Part shown: positions 27,637-37,622 of the stretch, piece after piece
Layout of the letters: each line of letters begins with the position of its first letter
Position numbering within the stretch: position 1 is the stretch's first letter
DNA from: Simkaniaceae bacterium
GTDB taxonomy: Bacteria; Chlamydiota; Chlamydiia; Chlamydiales; Simkaniaceae
Direction of reading: 5' to 3'
Assembly (NCBI GenBank): GCA_018399055.1
Contig: CP073762.1
Location: forward strand, 1 to 64,000
Length of the DNA: 64,000 nt
Made by a program: the position numbers and the translations under genes
The notes under the pieces: generated by a model
Told to the model about the DNA's origin: nothing
What the model saw: only the letters and a program-made list of their open reading frames with translations
The model's database searches: none

Positions 27637-27646
27637 CCACCCCATT

Positions 27647-28201
27647 ATGATCGATTGGAATGCGCAGTGGGAGCTCCATGCTCCAAATTTTTTGAATGGA
27701 TTTGCACATGTCTCCCTCAAAGACTTTGGTGGGACAAACGCAAGCTTTAAAATGGCCCCCGGCCCAGGGTTTGGAGACCTCTCTCACCCCACGACTAAGA
27801 TAATGCTTACCCTCATGCCTCAGGCTATAGAAGGGCCCGTCATCGATATAGGCTGCGGAAGCGGAGTGCTCTCCATCGCTGCAAAACTTTCTGGAGCCAC
27901 TCATGTCATGGGAATCGATATTGAGAGGCAAGCCATCAAACATGCTCAGCTAAATGCTGAGCTCAATAACCTCGATTGCTCCTTTAGCAATAAACTTTTA
28001 TGCCACCCTAAAAATCCACTCGTATTAATGAATATGATTTCTTCAGAGCAATCCGTTGCTTGGAGTTCCCTCCCCACCTTTCATAGCTCTACCCTGATTG
28101 TTTCTGGATTTCCTATTGAAGAGACAGACCCCAGTCATTACGGCAAGATCGTTGAAAAGCTCGAACTAGATGGGTGGAAGGGTTTTATAATTCACCTATA
28201 A
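27647..28201 (+). CDS. PrmA-like SAM-dependent methyltransferase, short form
   Basis: The 184-residue protein carries PGPGFGDLSHPTT, the counterpart of the PGxAFGTGxHPTT motif of ribosomal protein L11 methyltransferase. The SAM-binding VIDIGCGSGVLSIAA and GIDIERQAIKHAQLNAELN come next. Full PrmA has about 290 residues and a substrate-recognition N-domain that is missing here; the NPPY-like catalytic position reads NMIS. It is therefore a methylase of the PrmA type with an uncertain substrate. A TATAAT sits just before the start and no ribosome-binding site is seen. Confidence 0.75.
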   Translation: MIDWNAQWELHAPNFLNGFAHVSLKDFGGTNASFKMAPGPGFGDLSHPTTKIMLTLMPQAIEGPVIDIGCGSGVLSIAAKLSGATHVMGIDIERQAIKHAQLNAELNNLDCSFSNKLLCHPKNPLVLMNMISSEQSVAWSSLPTFHSSTLIVSGFPIEETDPSHYGKIVEKLELDGWKGFIIHL

Positions 28202-28243
28202 CTTCACAACTGTTAGAATCTTTTGAAACCCCCGGAGAATGAA

Positions 28244-28693
28244 ATGAAGCATCCAGAGTTCAACATTATTGGCATTGAAACAAGAACTACAAACGAAAAT
28301 GATCAAGCAGCAACCGATATAGGTGCGCTGTGGAAAAGTTTTCTTGAAGATCAGGTTCTTGACAAAATTCCAAACAAAGAAGATCTAGAAATCTATAGCG
28401 TCTATACCGATTATGAAAAGGATCACACAAAGCCTTACACTGTTGTTTTAGGATGCAAGGTTGCTCACCTAGATGAAGTTCCCGAAGGGATGGTAGGACG
28501 CGTGATTCCAGGCGGAACGTTTACCCAGTTTACTGCAAAGGGAAACCTCTATGAAGGCGCTGTGTATGCGGAATGGCTTAAAATTTGGAAGGCTCCTTTA
28601 AACCGGACGTTCACTGCAGACTACGAAGTATATGGATCAAAAGCTCAAAATCCTAAAAGTGCTGAAGTCGACATTTTTATTGCAGTTGAATAG
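28244..28693 (+). CDS. effector-binding-domain protein (GyrI-like/AraC effector domain)
   Basis: The protein of about 149 residues matches the stand-alone effector-binding fold of GyrI/Rob: FNIIGIETRTTNENDQAAT, IYSVYTDYEKDHTKPYTVVL, IPGGTFTQFTAKG, and a C-terminal AEVDIFIAVE. Such proteins bind small hydrophobic molecules or modulate partner proteins; no DNA-binding domain is attached. The ATG at 28244 is preceded by CGGAG at 28234-28238; the frame is open to a TTG at 28223. It follows the PrmA-like gene by about 40 bp. Confidence 0.75.
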   Translation: MKHPEFNIIGIETRTTNENDQAATDIGALWKSFLEDQVLDKIPNKEDLEIYSVYTDYEKDHTKPYTVVLGCKVAHLDEVPEGMVGRVIPGGTFTQFTAKGNLYEGAVYAEWLKIWKAPLNRTFTADYEVYGSKAQNPKSAEVDIFIAVE

Positions 28694-28702
28694 TGCGCGT
28701 TC

Positions 28703-29821
28703 CTAAAAACCAACTGTAAGGTGGAGATAAGGTCCTGCTAAAATAAAGGTGTCTTTGTCTCGGCTTGCAATATCCGCAATCACAGAGGTGCTATTGATTC
28801 GATACGTGAGAATCCGATTCACTTCTTTAAGTTCCGCATAAAGATAGGTGCGGTATCCTCCAATAACCATCAGTGAGAGGTTGTTGGGCCACTCATATTT
28901 ATAGTGAAGACCAAGATCTAAATTGATATTTGGAATCACCTGGAATTTTGCGTTGTCAGTCCATTTTCCTACATCAACAAGCCGAGGTTGATCCACTCCT
29001 GCTAAGGAAGAATCAGCAAGAATACTATAGGTCCCTCGAGACCAGATTTTTGAAAAAAAAGTCGCTATCTGCAAAGCAAAATTGACGCTCACGTCATGGT
29101 GCCATGACATCTTAGTAAAATGAAATCCGAAGTGCCATTCAAGTTTTGGACCCAACCCCCAAATCCTTGTTTTTCGCTGCGACTTAACCTCTGCTTCGTA
29201 TGTCGTAAAAGGAGCTCCCTGCGCACCAGTGGTGACCAATTGATCATCGTTATGCAAGGAAAAGAAGTAGTGAAAATCATTGAATGCAAGTCCACCACCA
29301 AGAGCAAAGCTAATGTGTTCATACATGGGGAAGCGGCGCGTCACAATAAGATCTGCAATATGGAGGTGAAGGTGCTGTTTTCCAAAGTCTTTTTGTACGC
29401 TGCGCTGCGCAGTCCCATTTTGCAATGTATAAGTATTGTCGGTATTTAGGTTGCCATCGCCGTTATTCTTAATATAGGTGTACCCAGCATATAGTGCATT
29501 ACGGGTAGGAGGAATGCGGTAAAGTGCTTTGGCTCGATACCCAAAATTATATTCAGGACTTATCGATTCATCTTTTTGATTGAAGACCGGAACAGGATTG
29601 TTGAACATCCCAAGATTGTAGATCACCGCTGCCTCAGAATAGGTCGTGCTTAAACTTGATGTGAGGAAAAGCACTTCTCCTGTTAATTCGATATTTTCTT
29701 GTTCTCGAATGGATTCCTGGTGGCTTTTATAATAAGCGATCTGCTCTGGAGTTGGTCCTTGCTCAGCAAAAACACTTCCAAGAAATGCTAGAAAAAATGG
29801 GAGAAAACCAAGCCACTTCAT
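28703..29821 (-). CDS. MOMP-like outer membrane beta-barrel protein
   Basis: The 372-residue protein starts with a signal peptide (MKWLGFLPFFLAFLGSVFA). After a polar spacer comes a run of amphipathic strands (ELTGEVLFLTSSLSTTYSEA, ALYRIPPTRNALYAGYTY, HLHIADLIVTRRFPMYE). It ends in LHLTVGF with the C-terminal phenylalanine that barrel proteins use for outer membrane assembly. It resembles the family of MOMP-like porins expanded in Simkania-type chlamydiae and has a paralogue at 52849-54012. The ATG at 29821 gives a proper signal peptide; the frame is open to 29881 but that part covers the groE terminator. TTGACG and CATAGA 17 bp apart could be its promoter. Confidence 0.8.
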   Translation of the reverse strand: MKWLGFLPFFLAFLGSVFAEQGPTPEQIAYYKSHQESIREQENIELTGEVLFLTSSLSTTYSEAAVIYNLGMFNNPVPVFNQKDESISPEYNFGYRAKALYRIPPTRNALYAGYTYIKNNGDGNLNTDNTYTLQNGTAQRSVQKDFGKQHLHLHIADLIVTRRFPMYEHISFALGGGLAFNDFHYFFSLHNDDQLVTTGAQGAPFTTYEAEVKSQRKTRIWGLGPKLEWHFGFHFTKMSWHHDVSVNFALQIATFFSKIWSRGTYSILADSSLAGVDQPRLVDVGKWTDNAKFQVIPNINLDLGLHYKYEWPNNLSLMVIGGYRTYLYAELKEVNRILTYRINSTSVIADIASRDKDTFILAGPYLHLTVGF

Positions 29822-29864
29822 AAGTGTAAATCTATGACCGGTTTGGTTTTTTACGTCAAATAGC

Positions 29865-29909
29865 AAAAAAAAGAGGGCCAAATGACCCTCGATAATACTC
29901 CGAAGTATT
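29865..29909 (-). terminator. groESL intrinsic terminator
   Basis: On the minus strand, after groEL come a short hairpin AATACT-TCGG-AGTATT (29894-29909) and then GAGGG/CCCTC (29873-29890) followed by eight T residues (29865-29872). It ends the groESL transcript just before the next gene on the same strand. Confidence 0.85.
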
Positions 29910-29919
29910 AGATCAGGAA

Positions 29920-31898
<1,979 letters not shown>

Positions 31899-31936
31899 CG
31901 TAATTACGCTCCTAAAAGATGGGTTTTTTAGTCAGG

Positions 31937-31997
31937 ATCATAGGTTAGCTCTCTCTTTTTGTCAACCGACTTAGCAAAGAAAGCACCTGGTTGCTAA
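31937..31997 (-). promoter_or_regulatory. groESL promoter with degenerate CIRCE operator
   Basis: On the minus strand, TTGACA (31960-31965) and TATGAT (31937-31942) are separated by exactly 17 bp, an almost perfect housekeeping promoter. Just upstream of the -35, TTAGCAACC-N9-CTTTGCTAA (31971-31997) matches 13 of 18 positions of the HrcA operator CIRCE (TTAGCACTC-N9-GAGTGCTAA) with the right 9-bp spacing. The operator overlaps the last codons and stop of the upstream lipoprotein gene. HrcA control of groE by heat is known in Chlamydia; here it is inferred from this site. Confidence 0.8.
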
Positions 31998-32599
31998 TTG
32001 ACATTCAGAAGAGTCTCCAAAAACTCTCTATCATCCATCAACTCAGCCACTCCCTTTCGAAGAACATCCTCTAGGGAACGCTTAGCATTTTTTCCTCCAT
32101 GAATAAAAACAGGACTTTCCTTTCCAACAGAGGAAATGACCCTTCGATAGCTATTTTTGTTTGAAATATTCCCCGCTTTCACATTCATAATAAGTTCCGA
32201 AACAGATTCTGAACTAAAAAAACCTACTTTAAAATCGCTGTAGAATTTCACCAATTCAACATCAATAACAACATTGGGATTCTCTATTGCTTCTAAAATA
32301 AATCCTCGAGCAGTAAGCTCTTGAGAAATCGCTTGATTAATGATCGTTCCGATATCTTCTTTACTGAGAATCGAGGCCATCTCCATCCCATAGCCATTTT
32401 TTTTACAGCTAATTTTTGACTTCTCAACTCGATGATCCTGAACATCCACTTTCACATGAACTTTTTCAGCATGGGGAACCACTCGAGGTTGAGTCAAAGA
32501 GTGGTATTCAAGACTGACATGATCTCTAGTCAGAGCGCACCCAGTCAACAGAAATAGTGGGATCAAAAATAGATAGATTAGTGGTCTTAGCTTCTGCAT
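31994..32599 (-). CDS. YajG-like lipoprotein
   Basis: The 201-residue protein has a lipoprotein signal peptide with lipobox LLTGC (about residues 18-22). The mature part includes VKVDVQDHRVEKSK, GTIINQAISQELTARGFIL and VVIDVELVKFYSDFKVGF, which resembles YajG-type lipoproteins with a helix-strand layout. It is likely anchored in the outer membrane. Its role is unknown. Its 3' end overlaps the groE CIRCE-like element. NamZ lies 31 bp upstream on the same strand, so the two may be co-transcribed. Confidence 0.7.
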   Translation of the reverse strand: MQKLRPLIYLFLIPLFLLTGCALTRDHVSLEYHSLTQPRVVPHAEKVHVKVDVQDHRVEKSKISCKKNGYGMEMASILSKEDIGTIINQAISQELTARGFILEAIENPNVVIDVELVKFYSDFKVGFFSSESVSELIMNVKAGNISNKNSYRRVISSVGKESPVFIHGGKNAKRSLEDVLRKGVAELMDDREFLETLLNVN

Positions 32600-32630
32600 A
32601 ACTCCTCCTTGCAGTTAGCGGGCCAGTCTA

Positions 32631-33836
32631 TCAATAGAGAAGATATTTCTCACGGATTTTCTTAAATTGTTCCCGTTCACTTTTTTGATACGCAATCATT
32701 TTCCAGGCGGCATACTGCTCATTAAGCATGAGTCGATAGATCTCATCATTGCCATTGGCAAGACAAAACAATCTTTTCTTGCTTCCGTTGACTTTTTCAA
32801 GATACCCTTTGGTTTCCTGCGGGTACAGGCTCTTTAAAATTCCCATTAGAAGATATTGGACGCTAAGGGGTTGATACCGACGCATATTGGTCACCCGAAT
32901 AAGCACACCATGGCAATCCTTTCCCTTAAGAGATCCATAAAAGGGACGGTAATGAAAAGGGAAAAAGTGAACACCAGGGAGTTTTTGGCTATTAAGCTTT
33001 TCAGCAAAGACCTCTGCATCAATCCATGGAGCCCCAACAACTTTAAAGGGAAGGGTATAGCCTACTCCAATATTGACTATCTCCAATTCCCCCAGAATCC
33101 CGGTCGAAGCATAAAAAAGTGGAGTATCGGCCTCAGGAATATGAGGGCTTGTCGGAATCCAGGTCAACCCTGTCTCTTTAAAAGACATGGTGCGTTTCCA
33201 TCCCTTCATGGGAATGACTTTGAGATTGCATCCAATTTTATACTCTTCATTGAAAAAGATAGCGAGCTCACCAATGGTCATTCCATGGCAGTAGGGAACA
33301 TTGACATATCCTATAAAAGAGCGCCACTTAGGCTCTAACATTCCCCCATCGATAATCAACCCATTGATGGGGTTGGGACGATCAAAAACAATGACAGGGA
33401 TTTTTCGCTTCGCTGCCTCTTCCATCACATAAAATAACGTGGTTGCATAGGTGTATGAACGCACTCCAATGTCTTGAATATCATAGATCAAGATATCAAT
33501 CCCCTTTAACATCTCTTCTGTTGGACGTCGCGTTTTCCCATGCAAGCTGTAGACCTTGAGCTTTCCAGCTTTTCCATCACTGGTGTTTTCTCCAGCATAG
33601 TCGGTCCCAGACCACCCATGTTCTGGGCTAAAAAGAGCCACAATCTTTATTCCTTCCTTTTGAAGGACTTCAATCGTTGGGGTCATCGCCTTATCAACCC
33701 CCGTATGATTGCTAACAAGCCCTACCCGTTTTTTTTGCAATCCCTTATCGTGCCCCTCCTTAAAGAAGACATCAACACCAAGATCTACCGATGCAAAAAG
33801 GGGGAGGAAAAAGAAAATAAAGATCATTCGCCACAT
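32631..33836 (-). CDS. NamZ-type exo-beta-N-acetylmuramidase (DUF1343 family), exported
   Basis: The 401-residue protein has an N-terminal signal segment (MIFIFFFLPLFASV). The family motifs follow: KRVGLVSNHTGVD, VALFSPEHGWSG, ILIYDIQDIGVRSYTYATTL, VIVFDRPNPINGLIIDG, PYCHGMTIGELA and WIPTSPHIPEADTPLFYAST. Characterised members release N-acetylmuramic acid from the non-reducing end of peptidoglycan fragments. In a chlamydia this would act on the small amounts of periplasmic peptidoglycan, for turnover or recycling. The catalytic assignment is by family only. Confidence 0.85.
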   Translation of the reverse strand: MWRMIFIFFFLPLFASVDLGVDVFFKEGHDKGLQKKRVGLVSNHTGVDKAMTPTIEVLQKEGIKIVALFSPEHGWSGTDYAGENTSDGKAGKLKVYSLHGKTRRPTEEMLKGIDILIYDIQDIGVRSYTYATTLFYVMEEAAKRKIPVIVFDRPNPINGLIIDGGMLEPKWRSFIGYVNVPYCHGMTIGELAIFFNEEYKIGCNLKVIPMKGWKRTMSFKETGLTWIPTSPHIPEADTPLFYASTGILGELEIVNIGVGYTLPFKVVGAPWIDAEVFAEKLNSQKLPGVHFFPFHYRPFYGSLKGKDCHGVLIRVTNMRRYQPLSVQYLLMGILKSLYPQETKGYLEKVNGSKKRLFCLANGNDEIYRLMLNEQYAAWKMIAYQKSEREQFKKIREKYLLY

Positions 33837-33919
33837 ATCAGAAAAGTTTAGATGAAAAATGATTTTTCTTATACAAGAACAGTTACGGGGGAATAGGTTT
33901 TATAGTGGTTAGGTCCTAA

Positions 33920-36900
33920 ATGTCAGATAAACAACATGAGTCAAAGCAAATGCATCAAGCGCGCGATCTATTAGGATCGGTGATGGGCTCCCCTATGTCC
34001 CTTCAGGACAGGGAGAAAAAATCTATCGAACTCGCCGCTCTGATTTTATCCGAGTCAAACAAGGTACTGACTAAAGAAGAAAAGAAACGGTATGGAGAGC
34101 TTCATCGAATGATGAGTGACCCCGTAGGAAAAGTCTTTCTCACTGCCATGACAGACCAATGTTTTCGATCGAAAAATAATCAACGCATTGCAAACCAAAT
34201 GGTTTATCTCCTTAATCTTTATGGGATCCCAAAGTTCTTTTCTCCCTTTAAACGCTTGCAACTCTATTTCTTTAAGATATTTGGAGAAAAGCTTCCCAAT
34301 TTCCTTGTCCCCTTGGCAATCTTCACTCTGCGGAAAGAAACATCTTCGGTCATTATCCCCGGGGAAAGGGGGCCTCTTTCTCGTCATATCAAGAAGAGAA
34401 AAGAACAAGGAGTCCGCCTCAACCTAAACCACCTTGGAGAAGCTATCCTTGGGGAAGGGGAAGCTGTTCGCCGAATGGGTATCTATTTAGAGGACTTAAA
34501 ACATCCCCATATCGACTATGTTTCGATCAAGATTTCAACAATTTACTCCCAACTCAACCTCCTCTCATGGGATCGTACATTAGACGACCTAGAAAGACGT
34601 CTCAAAAAACTTTACGTTGCTGCAATGGAAAACCCTATCACTCTTCCCGATGGAAGAAAAAGTTCGAAGTTTGTCAATCTCGATATGGAAGAATACCGTG
34701 ATCTCCACCTAACAAAGGATCTATTCATAAAAATTCTGAGTGAACCTGAGTTTCATTCCCTTTCTGCAGGGATCGTTTTGCAAGCCTATCTTCCAGATAG
34801 TCATGAAATCCAGAAGGAAATCACTGCGTGGGCCATTAAGCGAGTAAAAAATGGAGGCGCGCCCATTAAGGTACGGATTGTAAAAGGGGCCAATATGGCA
34901 ATGGAACAACATGAAGCCTCTCTTAAGGGATGGGCACAGGCTCCTTATACAAGCAAAGTGAGAACTGATGCCAATTACAAGAGAATGGTTATCTACGCCT
35001 GCGAACCTGAAAATGCCCGCGCAGTCCACATCGGAATTGCTTCTCATAACATCTTTGATATTTCATTTGCCATGATCCTGCGACTAGAAAATCGAGTGGA
35101 ACGGGAGATTACTTTTGAAATGCTTGAAGGGATGGCTGACCATATGAGACGGGTTGTCCAAGCCCTCACTGGAGATATACTTCTCTATTGCGCTGTTGCA
35201 ACTCGAGAAGATTTCCAAAGCGCCATCGCTTACCTTATCCGCCGTCTCGATGAAAATACAGGAGCTGAGAACTTTCTTGCTCACAGCTTTGGTCTCAAAG
35301 CTGGAACAAAAGAATGGGAAATCCAATCTGCCCTATTTTCTAAAGCCTGCAAGCTCAAGGACACTGTAACAGCCAAACCTAGAAAAAAGCAAAATCGCCT
35401 AGAAGAACCCTCTCACCTCGATCCTAATTCCCCATTTGAAAATGAAGCTGACACTGATTTTTCACTCTCCCAGAATAGAAAATGGGCTGAAGAAATTATC
35501 AAAAAATGGAAAGGGAAAAAGATTGCCCCCGTCCCTCTCGTGATCGAAGGGGAAGAGATTCACACTCAAGATGAAGGGGAAGCAATCGACCCCTCTCAGC
35601 CCGATCATCCCTACTATACCTACTCAAAGGGGAGGTGGGAAGAGATCGACCGTGCTCTTAGCTCTGCAAAAAAAGAAGAAGCCAATTGGGCGAATACCCC
35701 GATTGAAGAAAGGTGCATGCTTCTTTCTAAGACCGCGCAAGAACTTAGAAAGCAGCGTGCCGACCAATTGGGGTCAATGATTGGAGATGCCGGAAAGTCT
35801 CTCATTGAAGCAGATGTTGAACTCTCAGAAGCAATCGACTTTGCTGAGTATTATTGCCGTTCAATGAGACAATTTGCAACTCTTAAAGATCTTGAGTGGA
35901 CACCAAAAGGAACAATCCTTGTTGCATCTCCTTGGAACTTTCCAAAAGCAATCCCCTGCGGGGGAATCCTGGCTGCATTGGTCACAGGAAACTGCGTTCT
36001 ATTTAAACCCGCACCTGAAACTGTTTATACAGGTTATGAACTCGTCAAAGCCCTTTGGGAAGCGGGGATTCCCAAAAAAGCCCTTCAATTTATTAACTGC
36101 GACGATGATCCTGTTGGCTCTAAGCTTATTCAAGATGATAGGGTCAATGCTGTGATTTTAACAGGGGCAACGAGCACAGCGAAACTCTTTATGAAATTAC
36201 GCCCTGGGATTGACCTCTATGCAGAAACGGGAGGGAAAAACGCCATTATCGTCAGCGCCCTTTCAGACCGTGACCTTGCGATTAAAGAGATTATCCACTC
36301 AGCATTTGGGCATAATGGGCAAAAGTGTAGCGCCGCCTCCTTAGTTATCTTAGAAAAAGAGGTCTACGATGACTCCCACTTTATAGAGCAACTCCGGGAT
36401 GCCGCTGCAAGCTTAAAAGTTGGCTCTCCATGGGATCTATCCAGTAAGATGACCCCTCTGATCAACCCCCCAAATGAAGCACTCCAGCGAGGACTCACTA
36501 CCCTAGAACCTGGTGAATCGTGGCTTCTTGAGCCAAAGCAAGATCCCCAAAACCCCCACATGTGGACACCAGGGATCAAACTCGGCGTCAAACGAGGAAA
36601 TTATACGCAAAAAACAGAACTCTTTGGTCCAGTCCTAGGTCTCATTCGAGCTGAAAGTCTCGATCAGGCCATTCATATTGCAAACTCCACGCCTTATGGA
36701 CTGACTTCGGGGATTCATTCTCTTGACAAACGAGAACAACAAAAGTGGCAACGCCTTATTATCGCAGGAAACTGTTACATCAACCGAAGTATTACTGGAG
36801 CAATCGTTCGCCGTCAAGCCTTTGGAGGGACAAAAAATAGTTGTTTTGGACACGGATCTAAAGCGGGAGGCCCTAATTATCTCACACAGTTTATGCATGC

Positions 36901-37540
36901 GAAACAAGTGGGGATCCCCAAAGAAAAATTTCCCGTTGGTGATTGGGTAAACAACCTCACGCGCTTCCTTGAAAAAATCGACCTTTCAGCCGAAGATCTC
37001 GGCGTGTGGTACGCAAGTATCTCCAGCTACGCCTACTATTGGCAACAATTTAAAAGAGACAAAGACCAGTCTAAAGTGGTTGGTGAGGATAACTATTTCC
37101 GCTATCTTCCCCGTAAAAAAATGATCTTTCGGATCGGCCCTCAAGATGCCCCGCTCGACTACCTCAGGATTTTCGCAGCCGCTTTAACAACAGGGACACG
37201 CCTTGAGATCAGCTGGGAAAAAAGTGAGGAAGCAAAACAGCGTCATGCAAATTGGGAAGCTCTCCTTCCAATTTTCAACATCATAGAAGAACCTGAATCC
37301 AGCTTCATTAACCGTTTAGAACACGGACACATCAAACGAATCAGGACGCTTCAAAAACCATCACCTGCTCTTGAAAAAAAAGCCGCCGAAATTGCTTGTT
37401 ACATTGACCATGGCCCCGCTCTTGCAAATGGCCGCGTTGAACTCCTCCATTATCTCCGCGAAATGTCTCTCTCTATTTCCTATCACCGCTACGGAAACCT
37501 CGGTCTTCGCGAAGGCGAGCTCCGTCGTCCTATTCTTTAG
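33920..37540 (+). CDS. putA: bifunctional proline dehydrogenase / P5C dehydrogenase
   Basis: The 1206-residue enzyme oxidises proline to glutamate in two steps. The N-terminal half is the FAD-dependent proline dehydrogenase barrel (LNLNHLGEAILGEGEAVRRM, IKVRIVKGANMAMEQ, and YLIRRLDENTGAENFL at its end). From about 560 comes the NAD-dependent aldehyde dehydrogenase, with VASPWNFPKAIPCGG, LTGATSTAKLFM and the catalytic cysteine in FGHNGQKCSAAS near 802. About 170 residues after the dehydrogenase core form a C-terminal region. It has no DNA-binding domain. The ATG has no strong ribosome-binding site. Proline is a likely energy source from the host. Confidence 0.93.
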   Translation: MSDKQHESKQMHQARDLLGSVMGSPMSLQDREKKSIELAALILSESNKVLTKEEKKRYGELHRMMSDPVGKVFLTAMTDQCFRSKNNQRIANQMVYLLNLYGIPKFFSPFKRLQLYFFKIFGEKLPNFLVPLAIFTLRKETSSVIIPGERGPLSRHIKKRKEQGVRLNLNHLGEAILGEGEAVRRMGIYLEDLKHPHIDYVSIKISTIYSQLNLLSWDRTLDDLERRLKKLYVAAMENPITLPDGRKSSKFVNLDMEEYRDLHLTKDLFIKILSEPEFHSLSAGIVLQAYLPDSHEIQKEITAWAIKRVKNGGAPIKVRIVKGANMAMEQHEASLKGWAQAPYTSKVRTDANYKRMVIYACEPENARAVHIGIASHNIFDISFAMILRLENRVEREITFEMLEGMADHMRRVVQALTGDILLYCAVATREDFQSAIAYLIRRLDENTGAENFLAHSFGLKAGTKEWEIQSALFSKACKLKDTVTAKPRKKQNRLEEPSHLDPNSPFENEADTDFSLSQNRKWAEEIIKKWKGKKIAPVPLVIEGEEIHTQDEGEAIDPSQPDHPYYTYSKGRWEEIDRALSSAKKEEANWANTPIEERCMLLSKTAQELRKQRADQLGSMIGDAGKSLIEADVELSEAIDFAEYYCRSMRQFATLKDLEWTPKGTILVASPWNFPKAIPCGGILAALVTGNCVLFKPAPETVYTGYELVKALWEAGIPKKALQFINCDDDPVGSKLIQDDRVNAVILTGATSTAKLFMKLRPGIDLYAETGGKNAIIVSALSDRDLAIKEIIHSAFGHNGQKCSAASLVILEKEVYDDSHFIEQLRDAAASLKVGSPWDLSSKMTPLINPPNEALQRGLTTLEPGESWLLEPKQDPQNPHMWTPGIKLGVKRGNYTQKTELFGPVLGLIRAESLDQAIHIANSTPYGLTSGIHSLDKREQQKWQRLIIAGNCYINRSITGAIVRRQAFGGTKNSCFGHGSKAGGPNYLTQFMHAKQVGIPKEKFPVGDWVNNLTRFLEKIDLSAEDLGVWYASISSYAYYWQQFKRDKDQSKVVGEDNYFRYLPRKKMIFRIGPQDAPLDYLRIFAAALTTGTRLEISWEKSEEAKQRHANWEALLPIFNIIEEPESSFINRLEHGHIKRIRTLQKPSPALEKKAAEIACYIDHGPALANGRVELLHYLREMSLSISYHRYGNLGLREGELRRPIL

Positions 37541-37622
37541 TTTCTATCATTCACCTTCAGAAAAATTCCCAGTTATTTGAGAGATTGATTCGTTTTCGAT
37601 TGCATGTTATCCTGATTCCCTT

